64,000 bases of DNA, taken from Sphingoaurantiacus capsulatus (GTDB lineage: Bacteria > Pseudomonadota > Alphaproteobacteria > Sphingomonadales > Sphingomonadaceae). Shown here piece by piece: positions 15,549-27,783 of this stretch. Below the pieces are notes generated by a model that was given only the letters and a program-made list of their open reading frames with translations, searched no databases and was not told the origin of the DNA. A program made the position numbers and the translations under genes. The stretch is from the NCBI RefSeq assembly GCF_042648405.1, contig NZ_JBHRXV010000011.1:434001-498000 (forward strand), in the 5' to 3' direction. Every line of letters begins with the position of its first letter. Position 1 is the first letter of the stretch.

Positions 15549-17714
15549 ATGATCCTCTCTCGCCGCGCGCTGTTCACGCTGACGATCTTCGTCGGCTCGT
15601 TCCTGCTGTTCCTCGTCCAGCCGCTGATCGCGCGGCTGGCGCTGCCGCGCCTCGGCGGGGCGCCGGCGGTGTGGAACACGGCGATGCTGTTCTATCAGGC
15701 AGTGCTGCTGTTGGGCTATCTCTACGCCCATGCGCTGGCCCGCGCCCCGGCGAGAACGCAGGCGATGGTGCACCTCGCCCTCCTCGCCGGCGCGGCGCTG
15801 ATGCTGCCGATCGGGCTTGCCGATTTCGCGCCCCCCGCGACCAGCAACCCGGCCTTCTGGCTGCTCGGGCTGCTCGCCGCCTCGATCGGGCCGCTGTTCC
15901 TTGCCGTCTCGGCGCAGGCGCCGCTGATGCAAGCGTGGTTCGCCGCCGGCGACGACCGCGACCCCTATTTCCTCTACGCTGCGTCGAACGCCGGCAGCCT
16001 GCTGGCGCTGCTCGCCTACCCCTTCCTCGTCGAGCCGCTGATGAGCCTCGGCGTGCAATCCTGGCTGTGGTCGGGCGGCTATGCGCTGCTGATCGCGCTG
16101 GTCGCCGCCTGCGCGTGGCGGACGCGCGGCGCGCATATCCGCGAGGTGCCGCTGGAGCGCATCGCCATTCCGTGGCGCAAGAAGCTCTACTGGGTGATGC
16201 TCGCCTTCGTGCCGTCGGGGCTGCTGCTGTCGACGACGACGCACCTGACCACCGACGTCATGGCGATGCCGCTGCTCTGGGTGGCGCCGCTCGCCATCTA
16301 CCTGATCACCTTCATCATCGCCTTCTCGTCGGCGGGTGAGATCTTCTGCCGGCAGGCGATGAAGATTTCGCCGATCCTGCTCCTGGTTTTCGGCAGCTGG
16401 CTGTTCGTCGACTGGGGCGCGCTGGCGCTGCTGCTCGCCGCCGCCGGGCTGGTGCTGCTGTTCTATGTGGCGCTCGCCCTCCACGGCGAGCTGGCGCGCA
16501 CCCGGCCGCCGGCGGGCAATCTCACCGAATTCTACCTCTGGGTGTCGGTCGGCGGCATGATCGGCGGGCTGTTCTGCGGCCTGCTCGCGCCGTTGATCTT
16601 CGACTGGAGCTACGAGCACCCGATCCTGCTGATCCTCGCCGCGGCGCTGATCCCGGCAAAGCCGCTGCTGAAGCGCATCGGCCGACTCTGGCAGAAGCAG
16701 CCGACGCGCTGGCTGATGCGCTATGTGCTCCCGACGCTGTCCCTCGTCGTCTCATTGTGGGTGCCGAGCGAACGGCTCGCCGCCGCCTTCGTCATTGGCG
16801 GCATGGGCCTCGCCGCCATCCTTTCGATCGGTCACCGCAAGGCGTTCGCCGTGCATTTCCTCGCGCTGATGCTGGGCCTGGGCGGCTGGGCGACGATCGA
16901 CGTCTCGACCATCCCGCACGCCCGCGAGCGCAGCTTCTTCGGCACCTATGAGATCCGCGGCAGCAACAGCCGGCGCATCCGCGAGCTGGTGCACGGCACC
17001 ACCTTGCACGGCGTCCAGAGCACCGTGCCCGCCTATATGCGCGAGCCGATGACCTATTATGTGCGCGACAGCGGCGTCGGAAAGGCGATGACGCTCGCCG
17101 CGCCCGACGCCAGCATCGGCTTCGTCGGCCTCGGCACCGGTACCCTCGCCTGCTACGCGCAGCCGGGACAAAGCTGGACCGCGTTCGAGATCGACCCGGC
17201 GATGGTGCGCATCGCCCGTGACAAGCGGCTGTTCTCCTACCTCAGCCGCTGCAAGCCCGACATCAAGGTCGACGTCGGCGACGCCCGCCTGCGCCTCGGC
17301 GGCTACAAGGCGGCCTTCGATCTGCTGGCGGTCGACGCCTTCTCGTCGGACGCGATCCCGCTGCACCTGATGACCGCGGAAGCCTTCGACGCCTATGCCC
17401 GCTCGCTGAAGCCGGGCGGGCTGCTGCTCGTCCACATCTCCAACCGCCACCTCGACCTCGAGCCGGTGGTGGCGGCGATCGCCAAAAAACAGGGCTGGAC
17501 GGCGGTACTGCGCGACTATCGCTCGCCGCCCGAGCAGCCGTCGGGGATGATGTACACCCGATCGCAGTGGATCATGCTCGGCCGCGACAAGGCGGCGGTG
17601 CAGCGCGTCCTCGACGCCGGCCCGCAGGCCGACTGGCGGCCGCTGCGCGAGCGAAAGGATGTGCCGGCCTGGACCGACGATTTCGCCAGCGCGCTGCCGC
17701 TACTCAAATATTGA
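15549..17714 (+). CDS. Membrane-bound spermidine-synthase-like protein (fused MFS/SpeE type)
   Basis: The 721-residue protein has an N-terminal half (about residues 1-450) rich in hydrophobic segments, consistent with ten or more membrane helices, and a C-terminal Rossmann domain of the spermidine-synthase type with IGFVGLGTGTLACYA (about residue 525), an acidic residue in FEIDPAMVRIAR and LLAVDAFSSDAIPLHLMT. Proteins of this design are annotated as fused MFS/spermidine synthases, but their reaction is not established. No decarboxylase for polyamine synthesis is nearby, so polyamine production should not be assumed. Confidence 0.85.
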   Translation: MILSRRALFTLTIFVGSFLLFLVQPLIARLALPRLGGAPAVWNTAMLFYQAVLLLGYLYAHALARAPARTQAMVHLALLAGAALMLPIGLADFAPPATSNPAFWLLGLLAASIGPLFLAVSAQAPLMQAWFAAGDDRDPYFLYAASNAGSLLALLAYPFLVEPLMSLGVQSWLWSGGYALLIALVAACAWRTRGAHIREVPLERIAIPWRKKLYWVMLAFVPSGLLLSTTTHLTTDVMAMPLLWVAPLAIYLITFIIAFSSAGEIFCRQAMKISPILLLVFGSWLFVDWGALALLLAAAGLVLLFYVALALHGELARTRPPAGNLTEFYLWVSVGGMIGGLFCGLLAPLIFDWSYEHPILLILAAALIPAKPLLKRIGRLWQKQPTRWLMRYVLPTLSLVVSLWVPSERLAAAFVIGGMGLAAILSIGHRKAFAVHFLALMLGLGGWATIDVSTIPHARERSFFGTYEIRGSNSRRIRELVHGTTLHGVQSTVPAYMREPMTYYVRDSGVGKAMTLAAPDASIGFVGLGTGTLACYAQPGQSWTAFEIDPAMVRIARDKRLFSYLSRCKPDIKVDVGDARLRLGGYKAAFDLLAVDAFSSDAIPLHLMTAEAFDAYARSLKPGGLLLVHISNRHLDLEPVVAAIAKKQGWTAVLRDYRSPPEQPSGMMYTRSQWIMLGRDKAAVQRVLDAGPQADWRPLRERKDVPAWTDDFASALPLLKY

Positions 17715-17785
17715 GGCGGCCCGCTGAGGCAACGCCTTGCCTCATGCCGGTGGACCCATCGCGAGCCCGCGTGCGCTTGAGCGGG

Positions 17786-18331
17786 ATGATCCGCTACACC
17801 GCCACCGCCCTCGCCCTGACCCTCGCCGCCTGCTCGAACGCCGAGCCGGAGAAGGCCCCTGCCGAAGTGCCCGAACAGCCGGTCACGGCTGAGCCGGTCG
17901 CGCCACCGCCCGCTGCGCCGTCGCCACCCTCGATCGGCCCGACAACCGGCGGCGACGGCTCGGAGATCATCCTGACCCCGCTGACCGGCGCCGAGATCGA
18001 GGAGGCCGACCTGCAGGGCGAATTGGGCTGCAGCTTCGCCACCGCCGGCGCGGCGCCCCTGCTGATCGCTATGGGCAATGTCGCGTCGAAGGAGCCGGCG
18101 TTCGGCCTGATCAAGATCGGCGACTATGTCGAGCGCGTCGCGGCGCCCGGCGGCTTCGACGGCATGCTGAAAGGCGCGACCTTCTCGGGGCGCGGCACCA
18201 CCATCAGGATCGCACTGACCGGCCCGGCCACCGGTGGCGGCGAATCCCCGCCGAGCCCGGCGACCTTGACCTTCGACCGCATGGACGGCGCGCAGCGCGT
18301 CTTTGCCGGCCGCTGGAGCTGCGGCCCTTAG
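17786..18331 (+). CDS. Hypothetical lipoprotein
   Basis: The 181-residue protein has a lipoprotein signal with lipobox LAAC (Cys at about residue 14) and then a Pro/Ala/Glu-rich linker (about residues 20-50). The remaining domain contains two cysteines (GELGCSF and WSCGP at the C-terminus). I do not recognise the family. The start at 17786 places the lipobox correctly; the longer frame upstream lies within the previous gene. Its 3' end overlaps the convergent amidohydrolase gene by four bases. Confidence 0.7.
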   Translation: MIRYTATALALTLAACSNAEPEKAPAEVPEQPVTAEPVAPPPAAPSPPSIGPTTGGDGSEIILTPLTGAEIEEADLQGELGCSFATAGAAPLLIAMGNVASKEPAFGLIKIGDYVERVAAPGGFDGMLKGATFSGRGTTIRIALTGPATGGGESPPSPATLTFDRMDGAQRVFAGRWSCGP

Positions 18332-20058
18332 GAGGTCGGCGTCTCGACGGCGCCCTCGGCCGGCTTTTCCGCGTCGGGTGCCGGCTCAGGCGCGGTCGGC
18401 GCGCCGCGCAGATACACTCGCTTACCCGCCAGCCAGGTCTCCTGAACCTTTACCTTCCAAAGCTCGCCCGGCGCGATCTTGAAGATGTCGTGGTCGATGA
18501 CGATGAAATCAGCCCATTTGCCCGGCTCCAGCGAGCCGACGAGGCTTTCGGCGTGGCCGGCGTAGGCCGCGCCCGTGGTGAAGGCGGCAAGCGCCTGCGT
18601 CAGCGTCAGCGCCTCGCCGACGCGCCAGCCCTCGGGCGGCTGGCCGTCGCGGTCCTGCCGGGTGACGGCGGCGTGGAGGCCGTAGAAGGGGTTGGCCGGC
18701 TCGACCGGGAAGTCGGAGCCGCCGGCGATGCGCGCGCCGCTGTCGAGCAAGGTCTTCCACGCATAGGCGCCGGCCAGCCGCGCCTCGCCGACGCGGTCGC
18801 CCGCCATCGCCTTGTCCGAGGTGGCGTGCGTCGGCTGCACGCTGGCGATGATGCCGAGCTGCGCGAAGCGCGGGATGTCGGCGGTATCGACCACCTGCGC
18901 ATGCTCGATGCGGTGGCGCAGCGCGCTGCCGTAGGCCGGGATCAGGTCGGCATAAGCGTCGAGCACCTGCGCGTTCGCGCCGTCGCCAATAGCGTGCACA
19001 TTGACCTGAAAGCCGTGCATCATCGCCTTCGACATCCAGTTGCGCATCCGCGTGTCGTCGAGGAAGCGCAGGCCCTTGTTCTCGGGGTCGTCGCTGTACG
19101 GCTCCTTGAGGAACGCCCCGCGCGAGCCGAGCGCACCGTCCGAATAGAGTTTCACCGAGCGCAGGATGAGGCGATCGTCGTAGAGCCAGCCGGTCGGCCG
19201 CACCGGCGCGATCTTTTCGAGCTGCTCCATGCCGCCCGCCATCGCGTAGATGCGCGTGGTCAGCCGCCCCTCGTCGCCGAAGCGGCGGTAGAGCGTCCAG
19301 GTCTCGGCATCGACGCCGGCGTCATGCACGCCGGTCAGGCCGAGCGACGCCATCTGGTCGAGCGCCTTGCCCAGCGCGCGCTCCGCCTCGATCGGGTTCG
19401 CCGGCGGAACCTTCGACGTGATGAGATTGGCGGCGGCATCGACGAACACGCCGGTCGGGTTGCCGTCGGCGTCGCGCTCGATGCGCCCACCCGCCGGATC
19501 CTTGGTCGCCCTGGTGACACCGGCGATCTTGATCGCGGCGCTGTTCGCCCAGCTCGCATGGCCGTCGACGCGTTCGAGCAGCACCGGTTTTTCCGAATAA
19601 GCGGTATCGAGCTCGGCGGCGGTCGGGAAACGGCCGAGGCCCCAGGTCACCTGGTTCCAGCCGCGGCCGAGGATCCAGCGCGCGCGCGGGTTCGCCTCGG
19701 CATAGGCTTTCACCTTGCCGAGCGCTTCCTCGAGCGTCTTCGTTTCGCTCAAATCGACGGTCAGCGCCTGGAAGCCGAGGCCCATGACATGGCCGTGCGC
19801 GTCGATCAGGCCGGGCAGCACGGTCAGCCCCTTGGCGTCGAGGCGGGTGTACGGCCCGCTCATCGCCGGCGGCTTGTCCCCACGCTTGATGACGCGCTCG
19901 ACGCGGCCCTCGTCGCTGATCAGCAGGCTTTCGAACGGCTGCAGCCGGCCCATCGAGTCGAGCGTGAAGCCGTTGGCGTTGACCACCAGCGTCTTCGCGT
20001 CGGCCATCGCCGAAAACGCCAGCGCGGCCAGCGCCGCCCCCATCATCAAAGCGCGCAT
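18328..20058 (-). CDS. Exported amidohydrolase (YtcJ-like, amidohydrolase family 3)
   Basis: The 576-residue metal-dependent hydrolase has a signal peptide (residues 1-21), then the metal-binding HxH in LIDAHGHVMGLG, further ligand histidines in NVHAIGDGANA and RIEHAQVV, and the Asp in IAGGSDFPVEPANPF. The C-terminal 25 residues form a Pro/Glu/Ala tail. Family members hydrolyse amide or related bonds on varied substrates; the substrate is unknown here. It starts one base beyond the stop of the upstream dehydrogenase gene, so both are likely co-transcribed. The start at 20058 (MRALMMG) gives the signal peptide. Confidence 0.88.
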   Translation of the reverse strand: MRALMMGAALAALAFSAMADAKTLVVNANGFTLDSMGRLQPFESLLISDEGRVERVIKRGDKPPAMSGPYTRLDAKGLTVLPGLIDAHGHVMGLGFQALTVDLSETKTLEEALGKVKAYAEANPRARWILGRGWNQVTWGLGRFPTAAELDTAYSEKPVLLERVDGHASWANSAAIKIAGVTRATKDPAGGRIERDADGNPTGVFVDAAANLITSKVPPANPIEAERALGKALDQMASLGLTGVHDAGVDAETWTLYRRFGDEGRLTTRIYAMAGGMEQLEKIAPVRPTGWLYDDRLILRSVKLYSDGALGSRGAFLKEPYSDDPENKGLRFLDDTRMRNWMSKAMMHGFQVNVHAIGDGANAQVLDAYADLIPAYGSALRHRIEHAQVVDTADIPRFAQLGIIASVQPTHATSDKAMAGDRVGEARLAGAYAWKTLLDSGARIAGGSDFPVEPANPFYGLHAAVTRQDRDGQPPEGWRVGEALTLTQALAAFTTGAAYAGHAESLVGSLEPGKWADFIVIDHDIFKIAPGELWKVKVQETWLAGKRVYLRGAPTAPEPAPDAEKPAEGAVETPTS

Positions 20059-20059
20059 G

Positions 20060-20914
20060 CTACCCCCTGAACCGGCGAATGAGCGACGACGTGTCCTGCC
20101 GCCGCCCGCCGAGCTTCTGTACATCCCCGTAGAACTGGTCGACCAGCGCGGTCAGCGGCAAGGTCACGCCGGCGCGGCGCGCCTCGTCGAGCACCAGCGC
20201 CAGGTCCTTGCGCATCCAGTCGACCGCGAAGCCGAAATCGAACTCGCCGCGCACCATCGTCTTTGCGCGATTGTCCATCTGCCAGCTCTGCGCCGCGCCC
20301 TTCGAGATCACATCGACGACGGCATCGGCATCGAGGCCGGCTTCCATGGCGAAGTGCAGCCCTTCGGCGAGGCCCTGCACGACGCCGGCGATGCAGATCT
20401 GGTTGACCATCTTGGTCAGCTGGCCGCTGCCCGCGGCGCCCATCAGCCCGACGCGTTTGGCGTAGGCCTGCATCACCGGCTCGGCCGCGGCGAAGGTGGT
20501 GGCGTCGCCGCCGACCATGATGGTGAGCTGGCCGTTCTCGGCGCCCGCCTGCCCACCCGACACTGGCGCGTCGAGCGAACTCGGGCGTGCGGCCGCCAGC
20601 TCGCGGGCGATCTCGGCGGAGACGGTGGTGTGGTCGACGAAGATCGCGTCCGGCGACATCGCAGCGAAGCAGCCGTCGCCGCCGAGCGTCACCTGCCTCA
20701 AATCATCGTCGTTGCCGACGCAGGCGAAGACGATCTCGGCTCCCTCGGCCGCTTCGGCCGGCGTCGGCGCGCTGCGCCCGCCATGCTGCGCCACCCAGGC
20801 TTCGGCCTTGGGCGCGGTACGGTTGTAGACGGTGACTTCGTGCCCCGCGCGCGCCAGGTGCCCCGCCATCGGGTAGCCCATCACGCCGAGACCGATGAAC
20901 GCAACGCGCGCCAT
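20060..20914 (-). CDS. 3-hydroxyisobutyrate-dehydrogenase-like NAD(P)-dependent oxidoreductase
   Basis: The 284-residue beta-hydroxyacid dehydrogenase has the N-terminal Rossmann signature VAFIGLGVMGYPMAGHLARAG, the substrate motif DAPVSGGQAGAENGQL, the catalytic lysine in GSGQLTKMVNQ and the C-terminal RKDLALVLDEARRAG. The family includes 3-hydroxyisobutyrate, tartronate-semialdehyde and glyoxylate reductases. A hydrolase producing 3-hydroxyisobutyrate is encoded at 11459, but the two are not in one operon. The ATG at 20914 is preceded by AAGGAG. Confidence 0.87.
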   Translation of the reverse strand: MARVAFIGLGVMGYPMAGHLARAGHEVTVYNRTAPKAEAWVAQHGGRSAPTPAEAAEGAEIVFACVGNDDDLRQVTLGGDGCFAAMSPDAIFVDHTTVSAEIARELAAARPSSLDAPVSGGQAGAENGQLTIMVGGDATTFAAAEPVMQAYAKRVGLMGAAGSGQLTKMVNQICIAGVVQGLAEGLHFAMEAGLDADAVVDVISKGAAQSWQMDNRAKTMVRGEFDFGFAVDWMRKDLALVLDEARRAGVTLPLTALVDQFYGDVQKLGGRRQDTSSLIRRFRG

Positions 20915-20984
20915 GCGATTCTCCTTGTCAGGAGCGGATAGCATGGTTTGCCGCTGCCGCCAGATGGGCTAAGGGCACGACCCT

Positions 20985-22223
20985 ATGGCCACCGCAGCAA
21001 AACCGACCGCCCTTCCCGTCACCGCCGATGATGTTCGCGCGGCGCGAATGGCGATCGGCGACGAGGTGGTCCGCACCCCCTGCCTCAAGTCGAAGACGCT
21101 GTCGCAGATTTCGGGCGCCGAGGTGTGGCTGAAGTTCGAGAACCTCCAGTTCACCGCTGCCTTCAAGGAGCGCGGCGCCTTGAACAAGCTGCTGACGCTC
21201 GACGAGGATGCGAAGAAGCGCGGTGTCGTCGCCATGTCCGCCGGCAACCATGCACAAGGCGTCGCCTACAATGCCGCGCGCCTCGGCATCCCGGCGACGA
21301 TCGTGATGCCGAAGCCCACGCCGATCGTGAAGGTGCAGCAGACCGAGAGCCACGGCGCCACCGTCATCCTCCACGGCGACAAGCTCGAGGAAGCCGCCGC
21401 GCATGCGCATGAGCTGGCGGCGAAGCACGGGCTCACCTTCGTCCACCCCTTCGACGACCCGCTGGTCATCGCCGGCCAGGGCACCATCGCGCTCGAAATG
21501 CTCGAGGACGTGCCGCAGCTCGACACCTTGATCGTGCCGATCGGCGGCGGCGGGCTGATCTCCGGCATGGCGGTCGCGGCGAAGAGCGTGAACCCCGACA
21601 TGGAGATCGTCGGCGTACAGGCCGAGCTCTATCCGTCGATGTATGCCAAGCTCAGGAACGAGACGGCGGTGTGCGACGGCGACAGCCTCGCCGAGGGCAT
21701 CGCGGTCAAATATCCTGGCGACCTGACCTTCGAGATCGTCAAGGAACTGGTCGACGACGTGCTGCTGGTCGGCGAGCGCGACCTCGAACATGCTGTGGCG
21801 TTGCTGCTGTCGATCGAGAAGACCGTGGTCGAAGGCGCCGGCGCCGCCGGGCTTGCCGCGCTGCTCGCGCACCCGTCGCGCTTCCGTGGCCGGAAGGTCG
21901 GCCTCGTGCTCTGTGGCGGCAATATCGACACGCGCCTGCTCGCCAATGTGCTGCTGCGCGACCTCGCGCGCGACGGTCGCATCGCCCGGCTGCGTATCCG
22001 ACTGAAGGATCGCCCCGGCCAGCTGTTCGGCGTGGCGCGCATCTTCGACCAGCAGCAGGTCAACATCATCGAGATCTATCACCAGCGGGTGTTCACCAAC
22101 CTGCCGGCGAAGGGCCTCGTCACCGACATCGAGTGCGAGACGCGCGACCGCGCTCACCTCGAACGGCTGATCGAGGCCCTTCGCGGTGCGGGCTATGAGG
22201 TGAAACCGGTCGAACTGGCCTGA
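20985..22223 (+). CDS. ilvA: Threonine ammonia-lyase with C-terminal ACT-like domain
   Basis: The enzyme deaminates threonine to 2-oxobutanoate, the entry to isoleucine synthesis, or acts catabolically. In the 412-residue protein the PLP lysine is Lys61 in AAFKERGALNK, the cofactor loop is SAGNHAQGVAYNA, and a Gly-rich PLP-phosphate site is IGGGGLISGMA. Residues about 330-412 form a single ACT-like regulatory domain (RLKDRPGQLFGVARIF). It is divergent from the dehydrogenase gene with a 70-base gap. The single ACT domain leaves biosynthetic and catabolic roles both open. Confidence 0.92.
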   Translation: MATAAKPTALPVTADDVRAARMAIGDEVVRTPCLKSKTLSQISGAEVWLKFENLQFTAAFKERGALNKLLTLDEDAKKRGVVAMSAGNHAQGVAYNAARLGIPATIVMPKPTPIVKVQQTESHGATVILHGDKLEEAAAHAHELAAKHGLTFVHPFDDPLVIAGQGTIALEMLEDVPQLDTLIVPIGGGGLISGMAVAAKSVNPDMEIVGVQAELYPSMYAKLRNETAVCDGDSLAEGIAVKYPGDLTFEIVKELVDDVLLVGERDLEHAVALLLSIEKTVVEGAGAAGLAALLAHPSRFRGRKVGLVLCGGNIDTRLLANVLLRDLARDGRIARLRIRLKDRPGQLFGVARIFDQQQVNIIEIYHQRVFTNLPAKGLVTDIECETRDRAHLERLIEALRGAGYEVKPVELA

Positions 22224-22267
22224 ACTAAGGCTTCTCAAGTCCGCCACCGTCACGCATATTGCAGTTT

Positions 22268-23014
22268 GTGACGGACCAGACCTTCCGCTTCCCGCGCTTC
22301 TTCGTGACGGCGCCCAGCCCGTGCCCGTATTTGCCGGGCAAGACGGAGCGGAAGGTGTTTACCGAGCTGCGCGGCGGCGACGCCGTCGAACTCAACGAGG
22401 CGCTGTCGCGTATCGGCTTCCGCCGCAGCCAGAACGTCGTCTACCGGCCGAGCTGCGAGGATTGCTCGGCCTGCGTGTCGGTGCGCGTCGTCACCGGCGA
22501 ATTCGTGCCCAACGCCACGCAGCGCAAGCTGATGCGCCGCTATGCCGACCTGCAGGTCAGCGCCTGCGAGCCGTGGTCGACGCAGGAGCAGTTCGACCTG
22601 CTGCGCCGCTACCTCGCCGACCGGCACCCGGCGGGCGGCATGGCGAACATGGACATGTTCGACTACGCCGACATGGTCGAGCAGACCCCGGTGAACACCG
22701 TCGTCGTCGAATATCGCGAGCCCGGCGAGGACGGCCGCCCCGGCCGCTTGGTGGGCGCCTGCGTGACCGACAAGCATTCGGACGGCCTGTCGATGGTCTA
22801 CAGCTTCTACGACGCCACCGACGACAGCCGCCGGGGCCTCGGCACCTACATCATCCTCGACCACATCACCCGCGCCGCGCGGGCCGGGCTGCCTTATGTG
22901 TACCTCGGCTACTGGATCGACGGCTGCGACCGCATGGCCTACAAAACCAAATATCGCCCGATCGAGCGGCTGAGCGCGCGCGGGTGGCGGCGGGTCGAGG
23001 AAACTTCAGCCTAA
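22268..23014 (+). CDS. bpt: Aspartate/glutamate leucyltransferase
   Basis: Bpt adds leucine from Leu-tRNA to proteins with N-terminal Asp or Glu, marking them for ClpSAP degradation (N-degron pathway). The protein (248 residues) has the family opening FRFPRFFVTAPSPCPYLPGK, the cysteine cluster YRPSCEDCSACVSVRV and the acyltransferase core YYDATDDSRRGLGTYIILDH-like segment at about residues 178-200. I take the GTG at 22268 (MTDQTFRFPRF), which fits the family; a TTG three codons earlier is possible. A REP-type repeat follows the stop. Confidence 0.94.
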   Translation: MTDQTFRFPRFFVTAPSPCPYLPGKTERKVFTELRGGDAVELNEALSRIGFRRSQNVVYRPSCEDCSACVSVRVVTGEFVPNATQRKLMRRYADLQVSACEPWSTQEQFDLLRRYLADRHPAGGMANMDMFDYADMVEQTPVNTVVVEYREPGEDGRPGRLVGACVTDKHSDGLSMVYSFYDATDDSRRGLGTYIILDHITRAARAGLPYVYLGYWIDGCDRMAYKTKYRPIERLSARGWRRVEETSA

Positions 23015-23019
23015 AAAAT

Positions 23020-23087
23020 CGTCATACCGGCGAAGGCCGGTATCCAGGCAGGCCGTCGACTGGATTCCGGCTTTCGCCGGAATGACG
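23020..23087. repeat. REP-type paired inverted repeat (copy C)
   Basis: The left arm has stem TACCGGC / GCCGGTA and the right arm stem TTCCGGC / GCCGGAA, the reverse order of copy B, so it is the same element in opposite orientation. It sits between the convergent bpt and metH-C genes. Confidence 0.85.
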
Positions 23088-23105
23088 GATGTAGGCGTGC
23101 GGCGC

Positions 23106-25778
<2,673 letters not shown>

Positions 25779-25783
25779 ATCCT

Positions 25784-26842
25784 TCAGGCTGCGAGCGTCA
25801 TCGGGTCGAGCCCGGCGAGCCGCATCGCGGGCGTCAGCGTAGGGATTGCGCGCGGCAGATGATCCTTCACCGCCGCCGCCATCGCCGCGATATGCGCCGG
25901 GGTAGAGCCGCAGCAGCCGCCGACGATGTTGATGAGGCCGCTGTCCGCCCATTCGCCGATGAAGCCGCCGGTGGTGTGCGGCTGCTCGTCATACTGGCCG
26001 AGGTCGTTGGGCAGGCCGGCGTTCGGATAGGCCATGATCAGCGTATCGGCGATGCCGTTGAGCGCCTGAACGTGCGGGCGCAGCAGGTCGGCGCCGAACG
26101 AGCAATTAAGGCCGATGGTCAGCGGCTTGGCATGGCGCACCGCGTACCAGAAGGCCTCGATCGAATGGCCCGAGAGATTGCGGCCCGACATGTCGGTGAT
26201 GGTCATCGAGATCATCAGCGGGATCTCGACGCCGCGCCGGTCGCCTTCCTCGAGCACCGCCATGATCGCCGCCTTGGCGTTTAAGGTGTCGAAGATCGTC
26301 TCGATCAGGATGAAGTCGACGCCACCGTCGAGAAGTGCTGCGATCTGCTCGACATAGACCTCCTTCACGCTGTCGAAATCGACCTCGCGAAACCCCGGAT
26401 CGTTGACGTCGGGCGACAGCGACAGCGTCTTGTTGGTCGGCCCGAGCGCGCCGGCGACGAACCGCGGCTTGCCGTCCGCCGCCTGCGCGTCGTCCGCCGC
26501 CTTGCGGGCGATCCGCGCCGAGGCAAGGTTGATGTCGCGCACCAGCGCCTCGGCGCCATAGTCGCCCTGGCTGATCTTGGTCGCGTTGAACGTGTTGGTC
26601 GACACGATATCGGACCCTGCCGCGAGATAAGCGCGGGTGATCTCGTCGATCACGTCCGGGCGCGTCAGCGCCAGCATGTCGTTGTTGCCCTTCTGGTCGT
26701 GATTGAGGTCGAGGCTGCCCCGATAGTCGGCTTCCTGCAGCCCGTAGCTCTGGATCATCGTCCCGAAGGCGCCATCGGTCAGCAGGATGCGCTTCGCCGC
26801 CTCGGCGCGCAGCCGCTCGGCCGCTTCGCTGCGAATGGTCAT
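25784..26842 (-). CDS. metH: Methionine synthase, homocysteine-binding part (split MetH-N)
   Basis: The 352-residue protein is the homocysteine S-methyltransferase module of MetH. It has the start ILLTDGAFGTMIQSYGL and the zinc-ligand cysteine in GLNCSFGADLLRPHV and the paired cysteines in NIVGGCCGSTPAHI. With the large subunit encoded downstream it moves the methyl group from 5-methyl-THF through cobalamin to homocysteine. It overlaps metF by four bases (ATGA), which sets the start at 26842; the upstream open frame lies in metF. Confidence 0.94.
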   Translation of the reverse strand: MTIRSEAAERLRAEAAKRILLTDGAFGTMIQSYGLQEADYRGSLDLNHDQKGNNDMLALTRPDVIDEITRAYLAAGSDIVSTNTFNATKISQGDYGAEALVRDINLASARIARKAADDAQAADGKPRFVAGALGPTNKTLSLSPDVNDPGFREVDFDSVKEVYVEQIAALLDGGVDFILIETIFDTLNAKAAIMAVLEEGDRRGVEIPLMISMTITDMSGRNLSGHSIEAFWYAVRHAKPLTIGLNCSFGADLLRPHVQALNGIADTLIMAYPNAGLPNDLGQYDEQPHTTGGFIGEWADSGLINIVGGCCGSTPAHIAAMAAAVKDHLPRAIPTLTPAMRLAGLDPMTLAA

Positions 26843-27783
26843 GCGGCCTTCTCCTGCAGATTGCCGGCCTGCGGGCGCACGCCGAGCAGGTGGCAGATGG
26901 CGTAGGCGAGCTCCGCCCGGTTGAGCGTGTAGAAGTGGAATTGGCGCACACCGCCGGCATAGAGCCGGCGGCAGAGTTCGGCGGCGACGGTCGCGGCGAC
27001 GAGCTGGCGCGCCGCCGGCTTGTCCTCCAGCCCGACGAAGAGCCGCTCCATCCAGCCCGGGATCGCGGTCTTGCACATCGTCGCCATTTTCAGGGTCTGC
27101 GCGAAATTCGACACCGGCAGGATGCCCGGCACGATCTCGGCGGTGACTCCGGCGGCGACCGCCGCGTCACGGAAGCGGAAGAAGGTATCGGGCTCGAAGA
27201 AGAACTGGGTGATCGCCCGGTGACTGCCGGCATCGAGCTTGCGCTTCAGATGGTCGATATCGGTCGCGAGCGACGCCGCTTCGGGGTGCGCCTCGGGGTA
27301 GGCCGCGACCGAAATGTCGAAGTCACCGACCTTGCGCAGCCCCGCGACCAGTTCGGCGGCGCTGGCATAGCCGTCGGCACGCGCGCTGAACGGCTGGCCG
27401 GGCACCGAGGGGTCGCCGCGCAGCGCGACGATGTGGCGGACGCCCGCCGCCCAATAGTCGCGCGCGACCTCGTCGATCTCGTCACGGCTGGCATCGACGC
27501 AGGTCAGATGCGCCGCCGGGGTCAGCGAGGTCTCGCGGACGAGGCGGGCGACGGTGTTGTGCGTACGCTCGCGCGTCGAGCCGCCGGCGCCATAGGTCAC
27601 CGACACGAAGCGCGGCTGCAGTGGCTCAAGGGTCTCGATCGACGACCAGAGCGTCGCTTCCATCGCCTCGGTCTTCGGCGGGAAGAATTCGAACGAGATA
27701 TCGATATCGCCGGCAAGGTCGGCATAGAGCGGCGCGCCGAGCGCGCGCGCGGCCTCCGACATCTGGGCGAGGGAAAGCGTCAT
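26839..27783 (-). CDS. metF: Methylenetetrahydrofolate reductase
   Basis: MetF reduces 5,10-methylene-THF to 5-methyl-THF, the methyl donor for MetH. The 314-residue flavoprotein has the family segments ISFEFFPPKTEAMEATLW (catalytic Glu), FVSVTYGAGGSTRERT, the folate/flavin-binding ALRGDPSVPG and TQFFFEPDTFFRF. The gene overlaps the regulator upstream and metH-N downstream by four bases each, so the whole set is one operon. The start at 27783 fits both the overlap and the usual length of about 300. Confidence 0.95.
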   Translation of the reverse strand: MTLSLAQMSEAARALGAPLYADLAGDIDISFEFFPPKTEAMEATLWSSIETLEPLQPRFVSVTYGAGGSTRERTHNTVARLVRETSLTPAAHLTCVDASRDEIDEVARDYWAAGVRHIVALRGDPSVPGQPFSARADGYASAAELVAGLRKVGDFDISVAAYPEAHPEAASLATDIDHLKRKLDAGSHRAITQFFFEPDTFFRFRDAAVAAGVTAEIVPGILPVSNFAQTLKMATMCKTAIPGWMERLFVGLEDKPAARQLVAATVAAELCRRLYAGGVRQFHFYTLNRAELAYAICHLLGVRPQAGNLQEKAA

